Assembly (NCBI RefSeq): GCF_000001735.4 | Contig: NC_003070.9 | Span: forward strand, 25,591,971-25,655,970 | Direction of reading: 5' to 3' | DNA: 64,000 nt | Source of the DNA: Arabidopsis thaliana | Taxonomy: Eukaryota; Streptophyta; Magnoliopsida; Brassicales; Brassicaceae | In this document: positions 35,019 through 47,734 of the stretch, one piece after another | How the letters are laid out: each line of letters begins with the position of its first letter | Position numbering within the stretch: the first letter of the stretch is position 1 | Position numbers and translations under genes: made by a program | Notes under the pieces: generated by a model | Told to the model about the DNA's origin: nothing | Seen by the model: only the letters and a program-made list of their open reading frames with translations | Databases searched by the model: none

Positions 35019-38000
35019 GGAAATTAATTTTAAAATGTAATCTAAGAGTTCAAATATAAGTCATAGGTTTTTTCTTGTGGGGACCAGATATATAAGTCAT
35101 TTTTTCCCGAACTTGACATAGTCATTAAGTTCTCATTCTTTGTTTCATCATGCAAATGATCTCTTATATATCATCTTAGATCTGTTATAATGTTAAATGT
35201 AGGATCCTAACACGCTTTTTTATAGTGACTTTTATATGTCTATTTTGAACCGAATCTCATTTTAAGATCAACTGACCTTTCTATAACGATATATACACTA
35301 GATCCGCTTTAGAAATTGAGCTATTAATCATAGGTTGTGGCGCTTAAATTCCACTTGTTACAAAATCGATTTTTTGTAGGTGATTCTCATGAAACCTTAT
35401 CTATGTTTATGATTGAATTGTCGCCAGCCGAAAAATCGCCTTTCCATCAAGTCACCAACAATACGCTAATGCAAATATTTGTGTTTGAATCAACCTTATC
35501 TATGTTCAAGGATGTATAATCTATTAAGTTGGATCGAACGATTTGAAGACAAAAAGATATCGGTTTAGGTCCTGCCAATTTAAAAGAAGGAGCAAGTTTG
35601 GAAACTAATAAAGTGAAGGAGGAAAAAAGAAGCTATGAGGAAGTGGGTGGACATAGACACTTAGGTTTTCTCCACTGATGTAGGATTACACATGTGGTTA
35701 TGGATCCATATTGTTTATCTCTTGCGAGCATAAAATTGAAATTCTTTATTTATTGTTCTTTTTTTTCGTAGGGGTTCTAGGAAGTTAGGAACCATAAGCC
35801 ATGTTGGTCCCACTTTGTAAAACACACTGCAAGAATTCCAGAATTTTTTAAACAAACTTGCATCTTCTTGGGCTAATTACTAATCTTGAGTCTTAGAACT
35901 GGTTTCACCAGCAATTGTCCACATAATAATTTGACCTATAATTTATGGCTTAACTTTTGCATTCTTTAGATCAACTTTAGGATATGACCTAAAAATAAAA
36001 CTACTTTAGGCTGAGACTTAGACACTAAAGAATAATTAACATATATACTAATGAATACCAGTTTAAAAGGAAAATGAGGCTAAAGTATTTGCCAGTTTTC
36101 ACTGACTATAGAGTTTATAACAGTGAAGAGGCTTTGGCTATCTCCTTTGATATTAGACAATGCTTTGGTAATTAAAATGTCAAATTTATATTAGATTGAA
36201 ATAAAAGATATAGTCCATGCGAGAAAATAAAATAAAATTGTACATGAAATATTTTTTGTTTTTGCCCTTTTTTTTTGCTTTCTTGTTAGGTGGTGGTAAA
36301 AGCACGTACTAGTGATAATGCAATCCAATTAGATTATGTATTTAATTTTATGTCACTATGTGACTAGATTTGACTTAAGTAAAAATTATATATGGTTTGA
36401 TAGATAAACCACATAGCAACAGAATTATGAAACGATTTCATAGCTTCACTTTACTAATTACAAGCTACTTTTTGAAATTTTCTTACCACATGTTTTCCGA
36501 CGAGCATAAATCAAAGCTAATAATTGGTTAAACTATTTTTTCCCAAAGAAGTGGCGACATCCCAACTCGTGGAATAGTTTATATACCAAAATTGATGACA
36601 ACCAATAGCCAATAAGTTTGAAAATCTGAAAATAGTGGTGTTTAATCTCATTAAAGTCATAATTAATCTCGACTTTAAAAATAATTATTTAGTTACTAAT
36701 CTCTTCTTCCATTTTATTATACAACATGATGTCCCGGCAAAAGTGTTATTTCTTGACGAATAGAAGTACCAGCTCTCTATCTCTCAATGCTTTTGTCTAG
36801 CACCATTTAGGTACCCATGTCAAGTCTATCAATTTTTTTTATAGAAATGATGTTATATATTATAATTATAAGATCTCCAAGATCAAATTATGCCCCACCA
36901 AAGTTTGATTAGTTGTGAGATTCAACCAATGGGGTTTATAAACAAATACTTTAAAACAAAGTCTCTCCCACAAAAGGGTTAATTATAGAAAACTATAATG
37001 TAGCTTTTGGTACACAAATTCGATTAATTTAGTCTAAAACCCACACATCAGGAAGACTCGACTTTTGAATATTTGAGAAGAAAAAACCAAAATTAGACAT
37101 TTGATTTTTTAAGTCCAAATCTCCTTTAACGGATATATTCTAAGCATTTTTATGAAGCTAGACAAAGATGGTGGGGTGTGATGATTCTTCACAAAGTCCC
37201 ATTATGAACTCCAAGTGACACCTAATCGAGCTAGTTAAATCTTTAATTACAACAAAAAAATTCTTTTCTTAAAGCAGAAGGGCTTTACGTTACAAATTAA
37301 TCCAAGTGGGACACGTCAAGTGGTTGCATTAACACATACACATACATGATACATGTAAACTCTTAATGCCAATTGCCAACTTAATAATATTCGCTAGAAA
37401 ATTTATAATATTAGCTATGGACATGAAAAGCAGAATTCTTTTAACCTAAATAAAATTTTTATGTAACTTTAAAAAAAAATAAAAAAATTGATCTTACAAC
37501 AATTATATACTTAAGTTCATACACATATTTAAGAGCTTAGAAAATATAATTTTAGACTCAGAATAAATTGTTGTGTGTCACCAAGTATCCTTTTACGGTA
37601 TTTTCAATACAATAATATATATGCCAAATATCTATAAAAAAAAAACAAATTTGTATAACAAAATTCTATGCAAATACTCCTTTTATTTTTATTGACACTA
37701 TGCATAATACATGTTAAATGGAGATACTAATACAAATCATTAAATTGATTTTTTTTTTTTTTGGTCATGCAAATATATACTCCAATTATAGATCTATATA
37801 TATAGAATGGTTTTATTAATCATATCCAAGTCTTACTTTACTACTGCAATGTTCTCTGATAAAGCCTTGATGCATGTGCTTTGGCATTTGTAAGTGTTAA
37901 TATATAAACAATTAGTAGCGTTGCATAGATGGTGCCATTGATCTGTGATTTCCAGATATAATATAAGCAGCCCACATATAGTTTTTGGTTAAAATAAGCA

Positions 38001-40075
38001 GCCTCATTTTGTGCCTCACATCGAGGAAGCAACCATGGAAAGCTGATATTTCTTTAAGACTTTTAAAAAGAAGCTTCTTAGGTTTTGCGTAAGATGAAGA
38101 GGTAAACAAGTCACAAGTGTATGTCAAACGGATTTTATCACTTGTACAAATGACTAAAATATTTTCTTTCTACTTTTTTCTGGCAGATTTCATTATTACT
38201 TTTTTGATAAGATATGATTTTAAAGTTACTGTGTAAACTTTGTAAAACAAAGGGATTGTCACATTATTCCTTGTCGCATTTTTATTTTTCTCACACGAAT
38301 TTTTGGAATCTTTAAACAATACCATTAAAGGTATAAATTTTGTAAAATACATGTATTTGTTTTATCCAAATAAAAATGCTTCTAATTAAACCAGATATTT
38401 GCGGGTTCTAAACCGGATTTAACCACAATTCGTGTTTACTATATATTATGCGATTAGGATGACCCCGTATTCAAAGTTCAAACCTAGCCCGACAAAGCTA
38501 AACGACTTTGATGGTTTATGATACATAAAAGTTAAAGCAAAAATTTACCAATTCTTGTGTTTTATGATACAAAAATACGAGATTTGGTGGTTTTAAAAAT
38601 ACTTTGTTTGCTTCGATTTTTATGGTTTTAACCACTCAAATTTACTTGTACAATTATTTTAACTTGATCTCTCTAATTATACTTCGTAACTACTAAAAGC
38701 TCTCTAACCGCACTACATAAAACTTAATCACATATATTATCGCTAATCCAAGGGCTTCCAAAGTCAAAACATGATTATCGTTTTTTATAATCGACCTTTT
38801 GAGATTAATAATTACTAGTATAACCCAATAATCATTTTACTTTGTGCGTTGATTTTAATATAATTTGACATCCTTCCTACATTTTGACGATAGAAGTTGA
38901 AATCTAGTCATTTGACAATACAATCACTTTGAAAAATACTTTCAATAAGAAAAGGCAAGTAACTTCTAGCATACGCATAAAGACTAAAGTTTGAGAACTA
39001 TATAAAACATATTTAGCTTCGACTTTCCTCGCTATTCGGCTTTAAAATACATTTATAATTTCTTCATATTTTAATTGAATGAATTTGAACGTTTCATGAT
39101 CCATCCATTTGTCCATCACTAACACAAACCAAATAATGTTTTGCAAAAAGGACAAAATAATCAACTCATTCTAAAATGTGGTCGAATGTCTTAAATTGTT
39201 ATTTTTTTATTTTATTTTTAGAAAAGTTTTAGTAACTTGTCCAATGTTCTCATTAAAGGGGCCGATTCTGAGAGAAACAAATTTTCATATGGCCCAAAAG
39301 AAGATATGCTACTTAAGAAACTTACAAATGAATCAATGTTGCATATATCATATATCATAAGATTGGATCTTGAGCTGAAACATCCAAATTGACAAAAACT
39401 TTCCTATGATCACAACAATCCTTCTGCAAATAAAAGAGCTTATGGATCTTTCTCTGTTTAGATCATTCCAATAAACATTTTTTTTTTTTAAACCACTTTT
39501 GGTCAATCAAGCTTCTTATTATCATGTTTACTTAGTATTACTACCTAATTCAGAATTAGTTCCCTCGAATGTATTATTGCACTATATGTTTGATTTTATT
39601 TTATAGGAGTATTTTAAGTTGTCTGATTCGACATTTATTGTAAACTTCCAAATTTCTTGAAAATTACTTCATGAAAACAATTTTTGTGAAATCTCATGAT
39701 ATGCAAATATATATAGTTGTTCATTTATTAAGTTTTAACGTGTAAAAGACGCCGAAATAAAATAAATCTGGATTGAAGCAAGTCTGGTATTATAATTTTG
39801 AATCTGAATATATCATCAATCCACCATCACAATGACAATTCTGTTTAACAAACAATGAATCAATGAAGCATAAGCATACATATCAAAACACTCCTATGAA
39901 TACAAATCCTTCCATCCATTTAAAGAGCTTTTGCATCTCTCTCTCTTCAATCTCTCGAACCATTCCCATGATTATATATGCCTACATAGAGCACCCGATG
40001 ACAAACCTTCACCGAGTCAGTTCTGTCTAACGAATGAACAAAATACCAATGACCCGCAACAAATCCGTGTTCTGA

Positions 40076-42557
40076 TCAACCAAGCTTCTTATCAGATCCT
40101 TTTAGGTTCAAGTTGAACCATTTCCTCTTGGATTTGTCTCTATTCTCTGTTCCGCCTTCTTCTCCCGCACTATCCCCATCACCTTTTGATTCATCTCCCT
40201 GAGCTTTGCTGCTACTTCCATTGCTCAAGTTGTTGCCGCTTGGTGTCTTCACAACAGAGAAGGTCGAATGGATTGTATCCCGTTGCTTTAGCAGTTCATC
40301 CACCTGCACCATTATTCAATATACACAAACCAAACACGATTAGAATGATCAAAAGTATGTCAGAAAACAAATGCAAGAGCTCCTCTGTGGTTCATGTGCA
40401 CAACATCTCTTCTATAGAACCATTGCGTGTTAATCAAAGTAAAGGATACAGTGTAATATAGAGAAAAGAACGCACAGTTTGTTTCTCCTGTGTATATCTG
40501 TTGGTAACTTCTTGAAACCGCGCCAAAGCCTGCAAACGAATATAGCAAATTTATATCAAGTTACATGTCTCCCTAAATACTGACTGATATCTCTCAAATA
40601 GTATAAAATTACTTTTCGGTACTCTGTTTCAAACTGCCGCAGTTCGTTTCTCTTTCTTAAGATTTGAGCTTCAATCTCCTTTAACTTCTCTGTTGTATCC
40701 TCATAGGTCTTGGCACAGAGTGCTTCAATCGTGTAAGATGCAGTCTTAAAGAAATTATCACCTGAAAAGTAACTAGAGCCCAGTTAAACTAAGGTCTCAA
40801 AAATGCTCCAGCTATCGTAAGTAAAGTAATAAGTCATACCATAAACTGCAAATATATGCGTGCCAGCTTTCAGTTCCGAAACCTCACAAGGTTGAAGACC
40901 TTCCAATCGCTTGAAGAAAGCAGATTCAGGGTCCTTGGCTGCAGCCAACTGCACAATAACCACAATGTGGATTGCTTTAGTACCTCTGCATATTCTAATA
41001 TGCCAGCTAATTATGAAAGGAAAAGAGCTCAAAACTTGCATACCGCATTGACAGTTGTATCCATTCTATACACTTGAAAATGTAAGAAATACATGCCAGC
41101 TGATGTCACCTTCCCTGTTTTCTCACGCTCTTCCTGCATAAATAAATAGAAGCTTGATACTGTCATGGAATCATCATGAGAAATATGAAAACTTTTTGAG
41201 AGCTAGCTAAAAGTTTTCCCAGGTATTATGTAAAAGAAAATCAAAAATAGTGTGCCTCTTCTTCATCTAAAGACAGTTCCATAACATGGTAATACTACAA
41301 GAAAATACTAAGAGCAATATTCTTTTGTACCTGTAAGGCCAATCCATAGCCACCACTTGAATCTTGCTCAAAATAAAGTAACTGCAGATGGACAGATTTA
41401 AAAGTTATTTAGTCACAGTGTTAATTAAGTACTCTTAAATTTAAAAGTAGTTGCATTCCGAGCATACCTTAAATTTACTTTGTGCTGTTGAAGTTACTCT
41501 AACAACAACCCCTGATTCAGCTTGTTGTTCACTTATCGTAACTCCAAAAAAATGAGCGCATTGCTTCTCAACCTGAAATAAGAAATTAGATAACTTCAAT
41601 TCCAAATACATAACAAACTGAGGTAAGAAGATAGTCTAACTGATGTAGTGATGTTCACACCTTCCCACTAACTGATGTTCCAATAGGAAGAGGCCTAACT
41701 GTAACAGTTCCATTCATAGCCTCTTCAAGAACATTAGCAGATACAGTAGTCTTGATAGGCACACCTAGTTTGCTGAAAGTTATGAGAATAATAAAAGGTT
41801 AGGATCTGAAACAGATACCTTTCTTAAGTGAACCAAAGGTAACTAACTGAACCTGAACAATGCTGCAAACATGGTATTTACGGTCCCGAGGTTTGACAAG
41901 TCAATTTCCATATCCATTCCATCAGCATCGAGTGCCTAATATCATGAAACAACTCTTATTGAAGCTGTAAGAATGCATAGAGTAGCTGATAATGGACACT
42001 AAGCATACTCATTTGAGGCAACATAAGGTGTGAAACAACTCTATTCCTATTGACACTTATGAAGACCAATAAGAAACAAGTATCAATCACCTCAAATCCT
42101 GCATTGTCATAGTGCCTTCTCTTTTCAGGATCAGACAAAATGCTATACGAAAATGCAACTTCCTTGAAAAGCTCAGAAGCATCAGGATTGTTCGCATTCT
42201 TATCCGGATGATACCTATCCACAATAATGTATAGGCATTAGTATACAATAGATTCTTCACATATCAATCTCACTGGAAACAAAAATTGACATGGCTAACG
42301 AGTTCAAATAGGAACAATTCCAGATTTTTCAATATAACAAACCAGAAACCCTAAGAAATTGGATTGAAGACGATGAAATTGAAGCAAAATCAGTTTTGAT
42401 ATCGTTATAATCGGAAAATTTTGGCTTACTTGAGAGCTAATTTTCTGTAAGCGGATTTGATTTCTTGATCATTAGCGTCCTTTGATACACAAAGGACCTC
42501 GTACGGATCCCGTCGATTCGCCGGAGCCGACGAACCTTCAAGCTTTTTCGCGCTCAT
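40076..42557 (-). CDS. ARG1: DnaJ-like protein ARG1 (altered response to gravity)
   Basis: Eleven exons on minus (42557-42430, 42214-42091, 41935-41853, 41772-41661, 41572-41468, 41381-41331, 41133-41044, 40948-40840, 40761-40613, 40529-40476, 40303-40076) encode 410 aa, the expected ARG1 length. A type-III J domain occupies about residues 17-85 ([20 protein letters not shown]), with the essential HPD at 45-47. There is no Gly/Phe region or zinc-finger domain. The middle region ([16 protein letters not shown]..., [20 protein letters not shown]) is ARG1-specific. The C-terminus has a coiled coil near 285-348 ([20 protein letters not shown]), then a hydrophilic tail [19 protein letters not shown]1 is a peripheral membrane protein of the vesicular system needed early in root and hypocotyl gravitropism, affecting auxin redistribution with ARL2. 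All introns are GT-AG. Gene intact (At1g68370 by recall). Confidence 0.96.
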
Positions 42558-43962
42558 CTTCTCGAAGAATTTGAAATCACAAATGTTCAAATTCGAAGGG
42601 GAATTTGCAGATCCAACAGCGGCGGACCTAGAATAACGCGATTTCAGGTATCTTCAATCGAGAAATTGAACGAATTTGAAACCTCGGAAAAGAAACGATG
42701 AAGAAAGGAGGATCTAAAAAGCTCACAAAATAAGAGAGATTGGGGAAGAAGAAGATCGAGGAAAAAAAACGAAACAAGGGTTTCCGAAAAAATAAAAGGT
42801 ACTATTAAATTTATTTTATTCGTTTTGGACAAACTAACTCGTTGATTTTTCATATTTAATTCGATGACTTTTTAAGGAAATCGAAAATTACTGATTTTTT
42901 TGTGGCCATTACGAAGTTTTATTATAAGAGTGATTATATTATTATTGATATTATTTTAATAATATCATTTGTGATATGGTAAGTCAAAAATTGAATTTTT
43001 GTAGAAAATGAATTGGAATTATGTTTTGGGTCACATAAATATATGTAAAATTGAATTTGAATGAATAAAAAAAAAAAAAAAAAAAAACTAAATATAGCAA
43101 AATGGAATAATCAATATGTAAATGGGGAAAAAATCAACAATTGTATAGAAAATTTTGCCATTGGTGGTGGTGCTTCTCATTAGGTTCTTGCTTTTTGTGC
43201 TATCTTTTTAGGTGTTTCTCATACTAGAACATGCTTGATTAAGATAAAATCTTCACATTTCTGTTACTAATAGTGTTTCTCTTGTCGAACATTTACGACT
43301 TTTGGCTTGAGAAGGTCTTGTTTATATGTGGTTTAGCCTTTGTTTCTGTTTCTACAACTTGATAAATTGCGTTTTGAGTGTTGCCCAAAAATGGATGTGT
43401 ATTGAGCTGCTTAATTAAGATCTTCTTCACATTTCTTGGTGGTAGTAGTGTTTTCAAGTGTTTCTTTGGTTAAACATTTGTGGCTTAGTTTCTATCTCGC
43501 TTAAGAAGATGGGAGAAGGAGATTAAATATCTGACATGACTTTATTCTTCTTTGAGTATTCAGGTGTCTAGGCAAAACTTTTAGTCCTATTAGTAGCAAT
43601 TTGTTCTTTTTTTTCTTTTCCTATTTTTCTCTTCTATAAGTTCTTACCATATGAGTATACATTGTCTGCAGAGTTAGGTGCTAATATGAATGGATACCTT
43701 CTCATAAATGCTAATGGAGGACTAAACCAAATGAGATTGGGGGGTCAGGCTTTTGTGTTTTCTCAATGTTTCTCAAGTTATCTTCTGTTTATAACTTGAT
43801 GACAGGCTAGTTCCTAACTTTATCAAGGACTTTGATTAATCTCACATCCCTAGTACTGAAAGTAACTTGTTAAGCACACACTGTATATTTCACTTACTTA
43901 AAGAAGATTTGGTAGTTAAACCGATTGCATCTTTGTTTTTGGACGAAGGGGGAAGAGAGTGA
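42558..43962. other. Intergenic spacer upstream of ARG1
   Basis: The first ~250 bp is the likely ARG1 5' leader and promoter, rich in GAAGAAGA/TCTTC. The rest is AT-rich with an A22-type run near 43069-43087. No gene seen. Confidence 0.5.
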
Positions 43963-44760
43963 TCAGAAATACATGACGATAGATGCTAACCGGAGTAACT
44001 CATCCAAAGCAGTCGACGAAAACTTGCGAGCAAAGAGAAAGCAAAGTCTCATCTTATTTTCTCCATTTTTCTTACAATCACCAACACTCTTCATCCTTAG
44101 CCACTCCAAGAACTCCACATTAACCTCCCACTCACCAAACAATCTCGGGTGAGCCCTACGCTTGCTCCAGTCAGTCCAAGTAAGCGTCCTATTCGCGTTA
44201 CGCAACCCAAGGCTCGGCCTCATGTTGAGTAGCGTCGGGATATAGTGCTCGTCGGGGCAGCGAGAGTAAGCTTTAAAGATTGGCCAGTAGAACGTATCAG
44301 AGACTACCTCGAGGGCCATGGCTCGGTCTAGCTCGAACCACTGAGAGCCTTTTCGCCATTGGTGCATGCGGATGTGAGGATACATGCGGCGGTCATAGCG
44401 GACGCGACCGATTGTGAGGTCGTAGGAGTCGACGTGGGTTAGAGTGGAGTCGATGAGGAAAGAGTAAACTGTGGAGAAGTTGAAGAGAGGGATGCATGAT
44501 TCGGAGAGAAGAATGAAACGTTCGTTGTTGATGTCTAATAAAGCGTTTGCTAATAACCTTCGTTCTGCTTCTACCATGTTTGCGTTTCCCCAATCCACTC
44601 TCTGCATACGTTTATAGTTAATGACATTGGATTGATTTTATTTTATGTATTATAGTGTAATAATTAATATGTTTTCTTTTAAGATACCAAATATTCTTAT
44701 ATTTTTATGTAATTTACTAAAAAAGATAGGAAAAATATCGTATTCATGTACTTCGATCCG

Positions 44761-44794
<34 letters not shown>

Positions 44795-45423
44795 TATAAT
44801 ATATTTATAAATTTTATTTATCACGTTAATTCCAAACCTATTAATGTATCGAAATAAATTTCTTAATAATTTGGGAAGCTGACCTTGCTTGGAATACGGC
44901 GGCCATAAAACACAGAGTCTTGCGGCATGAACTCGTCGTAAGACGAATTGGTGTGAACGTAGATAGTGAAAAGACCTTCATGACCTCGAAAGAACCTTTC
45001 CCATAGAGGAGCCAAAGGTAAAGGTCCCCAAGTCAAGAACATGAAAGCAACCTTCGGGATTCTAGGATAAGGGTAATCCCTGATCTTAGGATCCATTGAA
45101 GCTCTCCACAGAAGTTCATTATCTTCCATATCGTGCATGATGTTCTTCAGTGGTATCAGAAACATGTCAAGCCCATTGTCCTGAAATGAAGGAGAAAGAA
45201 TAGGAGGAGGAGGGGTTACAAAGAAGAGTTGGGAGACACTTTGGATGGTTAACGAAGAAGGCGAAGATAATCCTTGTAGAGAGGGATAAACAATGATTCC
45301 AACTATCACGCCGATCCAGAGGATGAAGAAATACAAAAGGAGATTGTGGAAATGGTGGAGTAGTTTCTTGAGAAGCTCTATCACTTGAGATAATGGTGAG
45401 TTTTGGTCCTTTTGGGTCGGCAT
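43963..45423 (-). CDS. Core-2/I-branching beta-1,6-N-acetylglucosaminyltransferase-like protein (GT14)
   Basis: Two exons on minus (45423-44884, 44601-43963) encode 392 aa. A single N-terminal membrane anchor (about residues 26-48: [20 protein letters not shown]) gives type-II Golgi topology. The lumenal part begins [14 protein letters not shown] and [20 protein letters not shown], with [20 protein letters not shown] typical of plant GT14 proteins. Exon 2 has [60 protein letters not shown] and [10 protein letters not shown], the family's conserved Trp/Asp/Glu/His blocks. The acceptor substrate of this subgroup (DUF266-related) is unknown. It pairs with the plus-strand gene at 50868-53514, sharing the intron position after ...IPSKV/IPSK. 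Probably At1g68380. An in-frame TTG two codons upstream is not a start. Confidence 0.92.
44763..44790. repeat. TA microsatellite in spliced intron
   Basis: About 14 uninterrupted TA units lie inside the 282-bp intron of the GT14 gene at 43963-45423. Likely length-polymorphic. Confidence 0.8.
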
Positions 45424-46463
45424 TTCCAACTACCGATACATGTGTAAGAGAATTCTTGTTTCCAATGTTTTAAGGGTTAAAAAGAGATACATGGATCTTA
45501 CTTCCTAGTTGGAATGAGGTTAAAAAGTGGAGAAGAGCAAGTAAAAGTGGAGATCTTGTGGCGTGAGTGATTAACTCGTAAAAACAAAAATACACACGCA
45601 ATGGAATATAACATTTTGAGGCAGTTTTTTGATGATCCAAGCAAAGTCAATTGGGTTATATACGTAGCATCTTATTACTACTCTTTCACTAGCATTAATT
45701 CTTTAAACTAAAATTACAAATTTCCTTACATCAATATTAATTTACTTTTTTAAAAAGATTGATAGGAGTAGACTAACCAATCTTTGTCTTTGAATGAACT
45801 ATTTCGCTATATGTCCATGCAATATATATTTTTTTAAGTTCGTTTTCCCAAAATCATATTTCTTTGTTATAAGTGGATATAATATTGATGGTGGTTTAAA
45901 TGTTTTACTTGTAGTTTCGCTATATACTTTTTTTTATCTCTTGGTCGCATGTTTAAGTTTATTGCTTTTACTTATTAATATACCTTATACCTATATGATT
46001 TATCATTCTTTCGTTTTTGCTCATAAGTTTATTGCATACCTTGTCAATAATATACATTATTTTCTGGTAATCGTTCACAAGACATCCTTGAAACCTCCAC
46101 GTTTACATTGCTTAACGCTTGCAACAATTTCATTGTATATATAAAAAAAAAGATCGTAATGAAAACAATATGAAGCTTATATATATATATATATATAGCA
46201 CTACAAGTTAAACCTAATTTGTTTTTTTTTATAACTACCGGAGTGACTTTATCTACAAGAATGAAAATGACGCAGCCATAAAAGCAGGATCGTGTAGATT
46301 GCTATTAAAAACCTAAGTGAACAAAGATGTGAATTTCATTTACTCGATGTTTATAGTATGCAATAGACATGGTACCAACTCTTACAGATAATATATTCAA
46401 CCGCGTAGACATTAAATCAAGAGGTAAACTGGAGAAACAATTACATACGTGGGAAATAATTTT
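45424..46463. other. Spacer upstream of minus-strand GT14 gene
   Basis: Promoter side of the minus-strand GT14 gene. A 116-codon hydrophobic frame (45794-46144) is AT-driven and not accepted as a gene. TA microsatellite near 46176-46198. Confidence 0.45.
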
Positions 46464-46540
46464 TTTTATCGAACGGCGACCTACATGCTTTGTCTAATAG
46501 TCTTTACCAGTTGAGCTATTGAAATTGGTTTCGTATGTTT
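46464..46540 (-). pseudogene. tRNA-like / SINE-like fossil
   Basis: The minus strand reads TAGCTCAACTGG, a perfect match to the RNA polymerase III A box (TRGCNNARYNGG). About 45 nt later CGCCGTTCGAT is a partial B box (GGTTCGANTCC). This is normal tRNA spacing, but the acceptor and T stems do not close, and the sequence runs straight into AAAAAAAATTA after GTTCGAT. It is best read as a decayed tRNA gene or the head of a SINE. Confidence 0.4.
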
Positions 46541-47313
46541 TCTCTTAGACGAAATATCTCTTTTTGTATTTTTTTATTTATTTATCAAATGAAAGTGACA
46601 AACATTATTTGCTTAAAGCTTTTGTTAGAAAATTAATCTCATGTAACTCAGATATAGGATTTTTTCATGGTTTATCTTTTACTTCTTACAAAACTGTAGA
46701 TCCATGGATGCAAAAAAAAAAAAATGATCCATGAGACTATGTGAGTGAAAAGGATTTAACCTATGTAATTAAATTGAAGATTTTATATATTATGTATTTT
46801 CTACTTAAGTAATAGATTTTCGAGGGACAGTTATATCAGGCCATTCATACAAAGCCATTAGAGTATTCAAACATTAACTATATACACAGAATATAATTAT
46901 AGTTGATATGAAACTAAGTTGAAGTCAACCTTGCGAATTCTAAACTGAAAGAATATTACTTTTTTGTTTGGTTCAAATAAAAGAAAATTACTTGTTGCAC
47001 TATATAAATATTGATAAATAAATTGATTGGTCAAATTTACGTGTAGTTGCACATTGTTGAAAGCTGTAGGGTGAAGAGACAATAATTGTGCAAACAAGTG
47101 GCATCAACCCTGGGAATGTCATGACGTAGTGTAGGAAAAATGCATTCCATTCCATTTGGGTTACAGAACCGTCATGTTAGACGAGACTCATGCATGGTAA
47201 TGATGGCTGAGTTAAAAACAACAACAAATATGTGATCATTTGGGTTCACTAGTGATACGAGAATATGCGTTTTCCATCACGGCTGCTTCCGAGAACTTTA
47301 CAACAACATATAT
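46541..47313. other. Intergenic spacer
   Basis: AT-rich. Contains a weak poly(A) duplication (GATCCATG at 46699 and 46736 around GATGC plus 13 A and a T). The word TCCGAGAACTT followed by ACAACA recurs at about 47288 and 47459. No gene seen. Confidence 0.4.
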
Positions 47314-47402
47314 GTGATCATTTTGCTAGCTATGATACAAATTCTAGAGTGTAAAAAATAAACAAACAATAGTATCATGTATAGCTAACAAAATGATCCA
47401 CA
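47314..47402. repeat. 89-bp hairpin (inverted repeat)
   Basis: GTGATCATTTTGCTAGCTAT then GATAC (47314-47338) is the inverse of GTATCATGTATAGCTAACAA then AATGATCCAC (47372-47402). It has one mismatch, a 4-nt bulge and an extra G, around a 33-nt A-rich loop. It could be a tiny MITE or an RNA hairpin. Confidence 0.7.
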
Positions 47403-47734
47403 AGGTGAAAGTAGGCTAGTAACAGTGGTATTTTCTAAAATTTGAAATTTTATTGTTATTCCGAGAACTTCACAACATAACGTATGAGCCCATGGCTGGC
47501 CAAATGAAGTAATGGTTTGGAACCCATTTTATGATTTTTTTTTTTTTGTAAATATATAAATAGCTATGGTATATTTAAACAAATATGGTTAGAAGAAAAG
47601 TAACAACTACGTTTTTAATGTCGATTTTATAATATATATATATATATATATGTATAGTTATTATTTTCTTAAAACAGATATAAATTAAATTTAAATAATT
47701 ATATCTATATTAAAGGGCTCTTATTTTTTTTTTG

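Larger units (their letters stand above)
30552..40075. other. 9.5-kb gene-poor spacer between GIS3 and ARG1
   Basis: No protein gene or RNA gene that I can support. Open frames of 60-99 codons occur on both strands (e.g. 32493-32844, 33572-33829, 33879-34172, 37841-38127) without family features. Local structure includes a perfect-period 32-bp tandem duplication at 32017, a triplicated GATTGGCCTATCC word at 34942-35018, a TA microsatellite near 33071, and TTTTTCTACGATGCAA at 31197 and again at 31385. It probably also holds distal regulatory DNA of both neighbours. Confidence 0.5.

Noticed and set aside
45794-46144. 116-codon hydrophobic open frame
   Set aside because: Composition follows the AT-rich DNA (many Phe, Ile, Tyr, Leu), with no signal, family motif or promoter context.
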